Below, in pieces: positions 1-6,431 of a stretch of 10,784 nt of DNA. The DNA lies in the NCBI GenBank assembly GCA_020344295.1, contig CP070819.1:1718980-1729763 (forward strand), given 5' to 3'. Both the position numbers and the translations under genes were made by a program. Position 1 is the stretch's first letter. Every line of letters begins with the position of its first letter. The DNA is from Dehalococcoidia bacterium. GTDB taxonomy: Bacteria; Chloroflexota; Dehalococcoidia; SZUA-161. Under the pieces are notes generated by a model. That model saw only the letters and a program-made list of their open reading frames with translations, had not been told where the DNA came from and ran no database searches.

Positions 1-2
1 AT

Positions 3-314
3 GGTAATATGGATCCCGAAGCTGTTAGGGAAGAGTTGCCTAAAGAAGATGTATTGGAGCTGGGTGGGAAAAAACTGGGCCTTACTCATGAATGGGGAAC
101 TCCCTGGGTCATGCATGGGAGGAACAGTGACCGTTTCAAAGGTGTTGATGTTGTTCTTTATGGTCATACTCATATAGCTACGATTGAGTCAGTCGATGGG
201 GTACTGTATTTCAATCCGGGAAGCGCAGTGGGAAAATTTCCGGCGCTAAGGAAAACATATGGAGTTATTACAATTGAGAGATCAGTTAGGGGAGAGATCA
301 TAGAAATAGGCTAG
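3..314 (+). CDS. Metallophosphoesterase, YfcE/MJ0936-like (3' part only)
   Basis: This is the C-terminal part of a calcineurin-like phosphodiesterase; the gene enters from the left edge in frame 3. The fragment has 103 residues. It opens with Gly-Asn-Met-Asp, the metal-binding GN(x)D motif of the family. It then has a His in LTHEWG, the metal-binding GHTH motif at fragment residues 54-57, and NPGS at about 71-74, which is typical of the YfcE/MJ0936 branch. Proteins of this branch are about 160-180 residues long, so roughly the N-terminal 40 percent, including the first D-x-H motif, lies outside the window. They hydrolyse phosphodiester or phosphomonoester bonds using two metal ions; the physiological substrate cannot be read from sequence. 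In the third block HE replaces the commoner HG. The gene ends with TAG at 312-314. The internal ATG at 9 is not the start. Family assignment is firm, substrate unknown. Confidence 0.88.
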   Translation, partial: GNMDPEAVREELPKEDVLELGGKKLGLTHEWGTPWVMHGRNSDRFKGVDVVLYGHTHIATIESVDGVLYFNPGSAVGKFPALRKTYGVITIERSVRGEIIEIG

Positions 315-360
315 TCTAAAGATATTAACGTTTGTAAAGCGGATGACTGTGATTTTCCAC

Positions 361-378
361 CATAATATTATCATTATG
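361..378. promoter_or_regulatory. AT-rich inverted repeat, possible regulator site
   Basis: CATAAT at 361-366 and ATTATG at 373-378 form an inverted repeat in the gap between the phosphoesterase and the zinc-ribbon gene. The 11-mer ATTATCATTAT at 367-377 is identical to the core of the Fur-box-like site at 3092-3110. It lacks one base of the usual three-hexamer spacing, so it is at best a half or degenerate site. AT-rich chance similarity is possible. Confidence 0.25.
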
Positions 379-436
379 TCGAGTATCTTATAAGTCCATT
401 TAGCTGGGACAATAATAAAAACCGTCCTATATGGTA

Positions 437-466
437 TTGACATTCTATGAAAGAATGGTTTATCCT
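437..466 (+). promoter_or_regulatory. Sigma70-type promoter of the zinc-ribbon gene
   Basis: A perfect TTGACA -35 box at 437-442 is followed after 18 bases by TATCCT (4 of 6) at 461-466. The predicted transcript would start near 473, just before the ribosome site at 481-487. A 6-bp inverted repeat, CATTCT at 441-446 and AGAATG at 452-457, sits between the two boxes and could be an operator. The ATG at 447 falls inside this promoter, which argues against it as a start codon. Confidence 0.5.
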
Positions 467-494
467 TCCCAATCAAAAAGAGGGAGGGAGTGCA

Positions 495-635
495 ATGCAG
501 GGCTATTGTGTGAAGTGTAGGGCCAAGAGGGAGATGAAGGATCCCAAGGCGATTAAGATGAAAAATGGCAAGCCGGCAACACAGGGCATTTGCCCGACCT
601 GTGGAACCAAGATGTTCCGCATAGGTAAAGGCTAG
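495..635 (+). CDS. Small zinc-ribbon protein, DUF5679 type
   Basis: This is a 46-residue basic protein made almost entirely of one zinc ribbon. CxxC at residues 5-8 (YCVKC) and CPxC at 33-36 (ICPTC) supply four cysteine ligands, and the chain ends FRIGKG. The pattern, including the KNGKPATQG stretch between the knuckles, matches the DUF5679 family known from Chloroflexota and other bacteria. Its role is unknown; comparable ribbons bind nucleic acid or protein. The start at 495 is chosen because GGGAGG at 482-487 lies 7 bases upstream. The longer in-frame reading from 447 would begin inside the promoter and add 16 non-conserved residues. The gene has its own promoter and a strong terminator hairpin, so it is probably monocistronic. 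Confidence 0.85.
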   Translation: MQGYCVKCRAKREMKDPKAIKMKNGKPATQGICPTCGTKMFRIGKG

Positions 636-673
636 GGTTCCAATATAATTGACATAGAATTTATTTAGATTAA

Positions 674-714
674 GAGGTTGGGTGTCTGAGGAAGATATCC
701 AACCTCATTGTTTT
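674..714 (+). terminator. Hairpin terminator after the zinc-ribbon gene
   Basis: GAGGTTGG at 674-681 pairs exactly with CCAACCTC at 699-706. The stem can extend inward to 13 bp (674-686 with 694-706, including two G-U pairs), leaving a 7-base loop. ATTGTTTT follows at 707-714. It lies 38 bases past the stop codon, as expected for an intrinsic terminator; the T tract is only moderate. Confidence 0.7.
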
Positions 715-973
715 GGGGCTTCTCACGATGGTTTCAGAGAAGCTGATTATTGCGGATTGTTTCCTGTACAAGGGCCTACCCTTATTGCATTTCTCTTACC
801 GTTCTGGCCCCAGTATTGCTGGTAATCTGGATATTTAAAGGCCTCTCCGGTATCAGCCGAAAGCTGCCAGCAATCGGCTGAAGTGATTATCACTGTACAT
901 AACACTAGTCAATATAGAGAGTAATAAACGCTGGTATGGTTTTGTACATTAAAGTCAACTAGATCATTTGGTG

Positions 974-979
974 TATAAT
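974..979 (+). promoter_or_regulatory. Possible -10 box for the secreted Ig-repeat protein
   Basis: A perfect TATAAT lies 36 bases before the chosen ATG at 1016, giving a predicted start near 986. No good -35 box is present; TTAAAG at 949-954 is 19 bases away and weak. If correct, it rules out the upstream TTG/GTG readings at 968 and 971 as starts. Confidence 0.35.
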
Positions 980-1015
980 ATATTTGAAGGTATATACGTA
1001 TCGAGAGCAACTTAT

Positions 1016-2188
1016 ATGACTCAAGCTGTTATTCAAGTGATTCGAGGCTGTAGAAGATTAGTGAAAGATATGCACTCTATTTATTTTAAACTTGTATTGG
1101 TTATTGCCTTGGTGCTCATGTTTGGACTGGTGTGGGTATCTCCAGCCAGCATCGATGCAGCAGAACCTAGTTTTAACTTGTCGAAGACATCGGGGCCTAT
1201 AGGAACCAGGGTTATGTTAAGCGCCTGTGGTATGACCCCGGGTAACATTGTAGAAGCCGATAAAATCACATTTAATGGCCAGCCCTGGAATAAGAGGAGC
1301 TTGCCCATTGATTCTGCGGGTTGTTTATGTGCAACAGAGTTGATAGTGCCGGTTGCGCCGGTTGGGCCAAACGCGGTGGTTGTGGATGACGGAAATATAA
1401 AAGCAATAGGCGTTTTTACAATTACTCAGCCAAATATTGTTGTCTCTCCCACGACCGGATATAAAAGCCAGGTGTTAACTGTTACCGGAAGCGGCTGGGT
1501 CAGTCCTAGTTTTGTGACTGTGACATTTCAGGGAGGTGAGTCGAAGATAGTGGCACCTGACGCAGGCGGAAGCTTTCAAATCGAATTGACTGTCCCGTTG
1601 ACAGCGAAAGATAAAAATATTATTAGTGCTAGGGACAATATTGGAAACTTTGGGCCAGAGGTATTATTCCTACTCAAGCCGGCAGGTTTGATGGTAAATC
1701 CAGTGAGTGGATTACCTGGTACCGGTGTTCAATTGACAGGGTGGGGATTCGAACCATTCACTACTGTGAAGAATGTTAGGATAGGGGACCACAAGATTCC
1801 TGCTCCAGGGCTGACTACGGATAAATCGGGTGCTTTTGCCTTTACTTTTCAGGCTCCTAACCTGCCAGCTGGTGGCCACACGGTTGGTGCTACGGTTGCC
1901 GGCCTTTCAATGGACACCTGCTTTACAATCCTGTTATCCGATGTTTGGATACCTGTAGTTGATGACAATTCCACTCCTGTGGAGGTAGCACTGGCGGGCA
2001 TAAGTGATTACCTGATCAGGGTCTGGGGTTACCATAATAGTGAGTGGAAGATGTATGATCCCCTTGATCCTCTGGGCTGCACTTTGACCGGCCTCGTGTC
2101 TGGTAGAGCTTACTGGATCAAGGTTAGTGACGATTGTCGCTTGATATTCAGGGACTTAAGACCTGGCTGGAACAACATAGGCTGGTAG
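1016..2188 (+). CDS. Secreted surface protein with IPT/TIG-like Ig repeats
   Basis: This is a 390-residue exported protein. A basic N-region (RRLVK) is followed by a hydrophobic segment at about residues 24-41 and a likely signal-peptidase site near 46-49 (IDAA). Three Ig-like modules of the IPT/TIG kind follow, starting near 53 (FNLSKTSGPIGT), 141 (IVVSPTTGYKSQVLTVTGSG) and 225 (LMVNPVSGLPGTGVQLTGWG). Each shows the pattern P-x-S/T-G-x-x-G-x-x-V-x-L-T/S-G-x-G. The C-terminal 60 residues form a separate block rich in Trp, Tyr and Gly (VWGYHNSEWKMYDP, YWIKV) that ends GWNNIGW. I know this tail type from cell-surface proteins of Chloroflexota and some archaea; its function is not established. 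Cysteines at 71, 103, 105, 302, 355 and 374 could form disulfides outside the cell. The start at 1016 is favoured by GAGAG at 1003-1007; the ATG at 1070 would also leave an intact signal peptide. It is probably a surface adhesion or structural protein (inference). Confidence 0.72.
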   Translation: MTQAVIQVIRGCRRLVKDMHSIYFKLVLVIALVLMFGLVWVSPASIDAAEPSFNLSKTSGPIGTRVMLSACGMTPGNIVEADKITFNGQPWNKRSLPIDSAGCLCATELIVPVAPVGPNAVVVDDGNIKAIGVFTITQPNIVVSPTTGYKSQVLTVTGSGWVSPSFVTVTFQGGESKIVAPDAGGSFQIELTVPLTAKDKNIISARDNIGNFGPEVLFLLKPAGLMVNPVSGLPGTGVQLTGWGFEPFTTVKNVRIGDHKIPAPGLTTDKSGAFAFTFQAPNLPAGGHTVGATVAGLSMDTCFTILLSDVWIPVVDDNSTPVEVALAGISDYLIRVWGYHNSEWKMYDPLDPLGCTLTGLVSGRAYWIKVSDDCRLIFRDLRPGWNNIGW

Positions 2189-2289
2189 CCGCGTCGATCC
2201 CCCCACGAAGCATAACCCATAATACCCATACCGTATTTTCAAGCTTTCCTGTTCGAGAGGTTGTTTATTCTGTACTGCATGTAGCTTGA

Positions 2290-3069
2290 TTACCGGCCAT
2301 TATCCACATATTCGCTTATTGTGAGGTATCTTGTTGGTGTCTTAAAAGGCTTGACCTGCTCTGCCACTTCTTCATTCATGATGTAGCCGCTGACGTGCAT
2401 CAGGGTATCGAAGAGACTGTCATCGATCTGTTCTTGGTTCACTGAGCAGAGGCATGGATAGTGGTGGAGAATAAGACCGGACTTAGTATCGGCTTCATCT
2501 GCGGAGAGTCCGATCATTTGACGGGCTGTATGTGCAACCGAACCGCAGGATGAATCTCTCTCCACCTTGACCTGCTCGATGAGCTTCGTATCAGGATTCA
2601 CTTTTATCTTGAGCTTGGGCCGGCCGAATCGCCGGGCGAATGCAGAGATAAGCTCATCCTCATAAGGCTGGGCACTGCCCCGGTAACCATAGCTGTTCTC
2701 AGTGAGGCTGCAGAACGGTTTGGGCAAGGCCACTGCAACGTTCATTTCAGCCAGTTCTCGCTTTAGCTGGTTGGCAAGACCCGCTGGGAGCCAGGCACTG
2801 TTGTCGATGGAGGCGATAACTGATCGTGCACTTGAGCGTGTGGCAAGGTCGGTGGAAAGTTGGGCGGCCCCTGGTGACTCGCCGGCAGCGATCAGCAGAT
2901 CCGCCGCCGGTATCGCTTCGGGCAGGAACTCATCAGGGTCATCGATAAGCGGAGGCAGAGCCCTGGGCAGCGCCAACTCTTCGATTGACCAGTCGGAGGG
3001 GGCGTTCTCACGTAGGTTGCGCGCTATCCTCTCACCATGGGGCCCCTGTGTAACAACAAGTGTTCGCAT
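2290..3069 (-). CDS. DUF166-family protein
   Basis: This 259-residue protein appears soluble and matches the DUF166 pattern known mainly from methanogens and other archaea. The N-terminal half looks like an alpha/beta nucleotide-type fold (MRTLVVTQGPHGERIARNL, then a hydrophobic ADLLIAAG at 56-63). The family signatures are LPKPFCSL at 115-122, RDSSCGS at 171-177 and HHYPCLCS at 202-209. They place cysteines at 120, 175, 206 and 208 with two adjacent histidines (202-203), a set that could bind a metal or an Fe-S cluster (inference). No function is established for the family. The ribosome site is weak (GTGA a few bases upstream), so the start is less certain than for its neighbours. It is divergent from the double ferritin gene, and a Fur-box-like sequence overlaps its promoter, suggesting a link to iron. 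The stop is TAA. Confidence 0.75.
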   Translation of the reverse strand: MRTLVVTQGPHGERIARNLRENAPSDWSIEELALPRALPPLIDDPDEFLPEAIPAADLLIAAGESPGAAQLSTDLATRSSARSVIASIDNSAWLPAGLANQLKRELAEMNVAVALPKPFCSLTENSYGYRGSAQPYEDELISAFARRFGRPKLKIKVNPDTKLIEQVKVERDSSCGSVAHTARQMIGLSADEADTKSGLILHHYPCLCSVNQEQIDDSLFDTLMHVSGYIMNEEVAEQVKPFKTPTRYLTISEYVDNGR

Positions 3070-3091
3070 ATTTTCACTATGTGAGCAGACT

Positions 3092-3110
3092 AATAATCAT
3101 TATCATTATA
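3092..3110. promoter_or_regulatory. Fur-box-like site between DUF166 and ferritin genes
   Basis: The 19 bases match the inverted-hexamer Fur consensus (GATAATGATTATCATTATC in this orientation) at 16 of 19 positions; mismatches are at the first, seventh and last bases. The site overlaps the minus-strand -10 box (3105-3110) of the DUF166 gene. It lies 35 bases upstream of the -35 box of the ferritin gene. This predicts iron-dependent repression of DUF166 and possibly activation of, or no effect on, the ferritin gene. The caveat is that AT-rich promoters can resemble Fur boxes by chance, and the consensus comes from E. coli. Confidence 0.55.
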
Positions 3111-3133
3111 GATGTTCGCGCTGACGATGTCTC
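3105..3133 (-). promoter_or_regulatory. Promoter of the DUF166 gene
   Basis: On the minus strand a GAGACA -35 (4 of 6) at 3128-3133 and a perfect TATAAT at 3105-3110 are 17 bases apart. Transcription would start near 3098, inside the Fur-like site, about 29 bases before the ATG. Confidence 0.5.
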
Positions 3134-3145
3134 GCCATCGGGCTA

Positions 3146-3175
3146 TTGACTTATTACGAATACCTTCTGTATATT
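3146..3175 (+). promoter_or_regulatory. Promoter of the double ferritin gene
   Basis: TTGACT (5 of 6) at 3146-3151 and TATATT (5 of 6) at 3170-3175 are separated by 18 bases. The predicted start near 3182 leaves a leader of about 35 bases containing the ribosome site GAGGAGG at 3205-3211. Confidence 0.6.
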
Positions 3176-3216
3176 ACACAAACGAATGGAGATTACCTGT
3201 CATTGAGGAGGATACA

Positions 3217-4053
3217 ATGAGTGACAAGATTATCGCAATGCTTAATCAGGACCTAGAGGGAGAGCATGCAGCCATAATACAGTATCTGGTACACGCGTAT
3301 GCTATGGGTGAAGGTGAGATGGCATGCGAGATCGAGGCCATCGCCCGTGAAGAGATGCGGCACTTCGACTGGCTCGCCGAGGCCATAGTCGGTCTGGGTG
3401 GGGTCCCTTCGATCAAGCGAGGTGACATGCGAACCGGGGGCACGGCCGTGTCTAACTGGATGAGAAACGATGTGAAGCAAGAAGTGGACGCCATCACCAT
3501 GTACGAAGAACACATCAAGGCAATCGATGACCGGAAGATCAGACGGCTGTTGGAGCGAATTCTGTCCGATGAGAAGTCACATCGAGGCTCCTTTGAGCAC
3601 TTCATCGATAAGGCCAAGAGAGAAGGAGCCAAGGATCTGAGGGGCTCTCGACAGGACAGCGTAACTAAGATACTCGACTGGGGTGTTGAGCATGAATACA
3701 CGGTAGTCCTCCAGTATCTGCTCCATTCCTATTTGACGCCCAATGATGAGCCGAAGGAGGAGCTGCAGGACCAAGCCATAAACGAAATGCAGCATCTCGG
3801 ATGGCTCTCCGAAGAGCTGGTTGATAGCGGTGGTTCTCCGAGAATCGAGCACACCGACATCAATCAATCCAGAAAGACAGCCGATATGCTGCGGGCTGAT
3901 ATCAAGATCGAAAAAGAGGTTGCGGCGGAGTATGACCGCGCCGCCGGTGAGATCGATGATGCGGGTCTGAAGAGGTTACTCCTCCGGATCAGAGATCACG
4001 AGGTATACCATATCGATATATTCAGCGACCTGCTGGCTGAGGAGGAGGGGTAG
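3217..4053 (+). CDS. Double ferritin-like (bacterioferritin-type) diiron protein
   Basis: This 278-residue protein consists of two tandem ferritin-like four-helix bundles, about residues 1-138 and 148-278. Domain 1 carries E16 (GEHAAIIQY), the helix-B pair E46-x-x-H49 (EEMRH), E89 and the helix-D pair E119-x-x-H122 (DEKSH). Domain 2 repeats the set as E160 (EYTVVLQY), E190-x-x-H193 (NEMQH), E234 and E262-x-x-H265 (HEVYH). Both diiron centres therefore look complete. The halves also share HFDWLAEA...GGVPSI against HLGWLSEE...GGSPRI, so they arose by duplication. Family members oxidise and store iron or use the diiron site against peroxide or oxygen; which applies here is unknown. The start at 3217 is set by GAGGAGG ending 5 bases upstream; the in-frame extension to 3112 runs through the promoter. 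An ordinary ferritin or Bfr is 150-170 residues, so this is a fused dimer. No heme-ligating Met can be assigned with confidence. Confidence 0.88.
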   Translation: MSDKIIAMLNQDLEGEHAAIIQYLVHAYAMGEGEMACEIEAIAREEMRHFDWLAEAIVGLGGVPSIKRGDMRTGGTAVSNWMRNDVKQEVDAITMYEEHIKAIDDRKIRRLLERILSDEKSHRGSFEHFIDKAKREGAKDLRGSRQDSVTKILDWGVEHEYTVVLQYLLHSYLTPNDEPKEELQDQAINEMQHLGWLSEELVDSGGSPRIEHTDINQSRKTADMLRADIKIEKEVAAEYDRAAGEIDDAGLKRLLLRIRDHEVYHIDIFSDLLAEEEG

Positions 4054-4131
4054 AAGCAACATTCATGGGGTTAATGATCCTTGTTACGAGCCAGCAGGTT
4101 CCTGGTATCAGCCATGGCGACAATTAATTTC

Positions 4132-4155
4132 TAGTGAAACTCCAGCCTTTCACTA
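4132..4155 (-). terminator. Weak hairpin at the end of the molybdopterin gene
   Basis: TAGTGAAA at 4132-4139 pairs with TTTCACTA at 4148-4155 across an 8-base loop. The 4148-4155 arm includes the TAG stop of the minus-strand oxidoreductase. It lies in the convergent gap between that gene and the ferritin gene. No clear T tract follows on either strand, so termination activity is uncertain. Confidence 0.35.
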
Positions 4156-6360
4156 CACTGGCTCTACCTGTACCAATGCAGTGTTAGTGCAGTAACCTCC
4201 CCCAGGAGAGTACTCATCCCTGGTCAGTATGTTTGCGCACCCTCCCCGATCTATCCCCTCCTGATCGAGGTCGAACCAGGCCCCCTGAGGGACATCAACA
4301 ACGCCGGACATGATACGCCCGCTGACTCTGGCGGGGATTATCATCTGCCCCCGGTCGTTGAAAACCCTGACAGAATCGCCATCCTTTATTCCCCTGGCCC
4401 GTGCATCGGAAGAGCTTATTAATACCGTCTGCGGCAACAACTCGCGCAGCCAGGGCACATTATGGAACTGTGAGTGCGCACGCCCCTTAAAATGCGTAGT
4501 AATGAGTTGGAGAGGGTATTTCTCAGATAGAGGATCTGTAGAGCTCTCCCAGGAATCGAGATACTTGGGGATTGGCGGTATTTCGGGATCGTTCATCTCC
4601 GCAATTAACTGGGAGTAGATCTCAATTTTCCCCGATGGTGTAGGGAAGGGATTATTCTCCGGGTCTTCGATTTGTTCCCTAAAAGCCACATGGGGTTCTG
4701 CGGGATTCATTTTGCGAAGCCCTTGCTTACGGAAAGCTTCATAGTCGTTGATGTCAGGACACATATCGACCATGTCTCTCAGGGTCTCATCCTCCGTTTT
4801 GTCGAAAAAGTGGGCTATATCCAGCCTCTTCGCCAGCTCCTTGCATATATCCAGAGACGATTTCGACTCACCCAGCGGCTCTATCACTTTGTTCTGGTAT
4901 CCGTAGAACCAAGTGGCGGACCACTGCGCAATATCGTTCCTCTCCAGAAAGGTGCTGCATGGCAGCAGTATATCGGCGAATTTTGCTCCGGGCGTCATCA
5001 CCTGCTCGTGCATAACGACGAATTCCAGCGACTCAGATTTGAGGGCCTGAACATGCTTGTTGACATTGAGGAACTGATTAGGATATCCCGCACTTGCAAT
5101 GTACAGCAACTTATAGTCAGCGGGATAGCCTCCACTTCTACCCTTAAGCAAGGCATCAGCGATTTTAGATACGTGAATACTCCCTGCTCCGTAAGGCCAG
5201 ATCCTGCGGATTGGCAGCATATCTTCGGGTGGGGGCGCATTTGCTTCCAGGGGATTGACGATGATATCAGGAATACCCATCATCAGGAAGGGGAAGGGCA
5301 CGAGACCTGCCGGCCAGGATCTTTGGGAGGCGCTCCCGCCGTGGATGCCGATATTTCCGGTAATTGCTGCTAGGGTAATAGCTGCTCTATGGTACTGCTC
5401 TCCCCTCGCCGAACGCCCGGGGCCGATCCCTGCGATCAATGCTGCAGGTTTGCTAGTGGCATACTCCCTGGCTAGGGTTTCGATAACCGGAGCAGGAACA
5501 CCGGTTATGGATTCGGCCCAAGCGGGTGTCTTGGGGATGCCGTCTTCTGTACCCATGACATAATCCCTGAATCTATCGAAGCCGTGGGTATATTTATCGA
5601 GAAACGCCTGATCTTGCAAACCATCTCTTAACATAACATATGCCATAGCAACCATCATCGCAGCGTCAGTGCCAGGTTTGATGGGTATCCATTGATGTGC
5701 AACGGTTACAGTTGTATCAGTGAATCGGGGATCTATCGATACTATTCTGCATCCGGCCTCTCTGGCCTGAGCGAGCCACCAGGTGGTATTGGTGTCCTGT
5801 ATCGTAATCGCTGGGTCCCATCCCCAGAGAATTATCATGCGTGAGTTAAGGAAATCTTCCCGTGAGTTCTGGGAGGACATTGTTCCGTAGGTACACAGTT
5901 CAGCGAATGATCCCGCTTCGTATGACTGGTAACCCCAGGTTGCGGAATAGCCACCTGCCATAGCCAACAGCTTTTCCACGACCATAGCACCCGTGTGGAG
6001 GAAGTTCATATCGCCTACGGAGGTCTTAAGAAGAATGGCCTGCGGCCCATATGTATCTCTTACACGCATGATCTGATTGGCAACGGTGTCTAGGGCCTCA
6101 TCCCATGATATTTGCTCGAATTTACCATCACCGCGCTCGCCGACTCGTTTCAGAGGATAGAGTAGACGGTCGGGATGATATACCCGTTGCCGATAGGCCC
6201 GTCCCTTAAGGCAAGCCCTTGCCTGCGGTTCCTCGCCGTCATCGGTCTCGATTCGAGTGATAACACCGTCCTTAACATATACCTTGAGGCCGCAGCACCC
6301 GCCGCAGTGACTGGAGCACGTGGTCATTATCGCCATTTCATCTGATTGATTACTTATCAT
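4153..6360 (-). CDS. DmsA-like molybdopterin oxidoreductase, orphan catalytic subunit
   Basis: This 735-residue enzyme belongs to the DMSO-reductase superfamily. The N-terminal [4Fe-4S] motif is C15-x3-C19-x3-C23-x26-C50 (an extra Cys at 22), then CLKGRAYR, typical of bis-MGD enzymes. Cofactor-binding blocks include IILWGWDPA (176-184), VSIDPR (207-212), PIKPGTDAA (226-234), the GNIGIHGG stretch (335-342) and ADILLPCSTFLERND (462-476). The C-terminal dinucleotide-binding domain is near 615-735. By loose alignment with DMSO reductase, S146 in GYQS is the likely Mo ligand (uncertain). Unlike DmsA or YnfE it has no twin-arginine leader, so it is probably cytoplasmic. No electron-transfer Fe-S subunit or membrane anchor lies beside it. 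The substrate cannot be predicted: DMSO/TMAO-like compounds or a non-redox reaction (as in acetylene hydratase) are possible. The start is supported by GAGGTG at 6366-6371, 5 bases upstream. Confidence 0.88.
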   Translation of the reverse strand: MISNQSDEMAIMTTCSSHCGGCCGLKVYVKDGVITRIETDDGEEPQARACLKGRAYRQRVYHPDRLLYPLKRVGERGDGKFEQISWDEALDTVANQIMRVRDTYGPQAILLKTSVGDMNFLHTGAMVVEKLLAMAGGYSATWGYQSYEAGSFAELCTYGTMSSQNSREDFLNSRMIILWGWDPAITIQDTNTTWWLAQAREAGCRIVSIDPRFTDTTVTVAHQWIPIKPGTDAAMMVAMAYVMLRDGLQDQAFLDKYTHGFDRFRDYVMGTEDGIPKTPAWAESITGVPAPVIETLAREYATSKPAALIAGIGPGRSARGEQYHRAAITLAAITGNIGIHGGSASQRSWPAGLVPFPFLMMGIPDIIVNPLEANAPPPEDMLPIRRIWPYGAGSIHVSKIADALLKGRSGGYPADYKLLYIASAGYPNQFLNVNKHVQALKSESLEFVVMHEQVMTPGAKFADILLPCSTFLERNDIAQWSATWFYGYQNKVIEPLGESKSSLDICKELAKRLDIAHFFDKTEDETLRDMVDMCPDINDYEAFRKQGLRKMNPAEPHVAFREQIEDPENNPFPTPSGKIEIYSQLIAEMNDPEIPPIPKYLDSWESSTDPLSEKYPLQLITTHFKGRAHSQFHNVPWLRELLPQTVLISSSDARARGIKDGDSVRVFNDRGQMIIPARVSGRIMSGVVDVPQGAWFDLDQEGIDRGGCANILTRDEYSPGGGYCTNTALVQVEPV

Positions 6361-6383
6361 AGTTACACCTCGGAATGTGACCT

Positions 6384-6412
6384 ATGCTATCAATACGTAT
6401 GAAAGAAGTCAA
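6384..6412 (-). promoter_or_regulatory. Promoter of the molybdopterin oxidoreductase
   Basis: On the minus strand TTGACT at 6407-6412 and TAGCAT (4 of 6) at 6384-6389 are 17 bases apart. This gives a start near 6377 and a short leader holding GAGGTG. It suggests the oxidoreductase is transcribed separately from the exporter operon upstream. Confidence 0.5.
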
Positions 6413-6431
6413 AGCTTCTGATTGAGGGCAA

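Larger units (their letters stand above)
636..1015. other. Intergenic region with several hairpins
   Basis: I see no convincing gene in this 380-base stretch. After the terminator at 674-714 there is a 7-bp stem (GCTTCTC 718-724 with GAGAAGC 737-743, 12-base loop). There is also an 8-bp stem at 853-860 with 874-881 (13-base loop). A short reading frame at 728-838 has no ribosome site. The last part, from about 940, is AT-rich and holds the likely promoter of the next gene. A small structured RNA or a decayed gene remnant cannot be excluded. Confidence 0.5.

Noticed and set aside
447..494. Upstream in-frame ATG extension of the zinc-ribbon gene
   Set aside because: It starts between the -35 and -10 boxes, has no ribosome site, and the added residues do not resemble the family; the ATG at 495 has a strong ribosome site.
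728..838. 36-residue reading frame in the intergenic gap
   Set aside because: No ribosome site and no recognisable motif; it overlaps a hairpin.
968..1015. TTG/GTG upstream starts for the Ig-repeat protein
   Set aside because: No ribosome site, and the reading would span the TATAAT box at 974-979.
2702..3124. 140-residue plus-strand reading frame opposite the DUF166 gene
   Set aside because: Antisense shadow of a gene with clear family motifs; low-complexity Ser/Ala composition.
3112..3216. N-terminal extension of the ferritin gene
   Set aside because: It runs through the TTGACT/TATATT promoter; GAGGAGG directly precedes the ATG at 3217.
4672..5373. 233-residue plus-strand reading frame opposite the molybdopterin gene
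   Set aside because: Antisense shadow of the conserved minus-strand enzyme; no motifs and no ribosome site.
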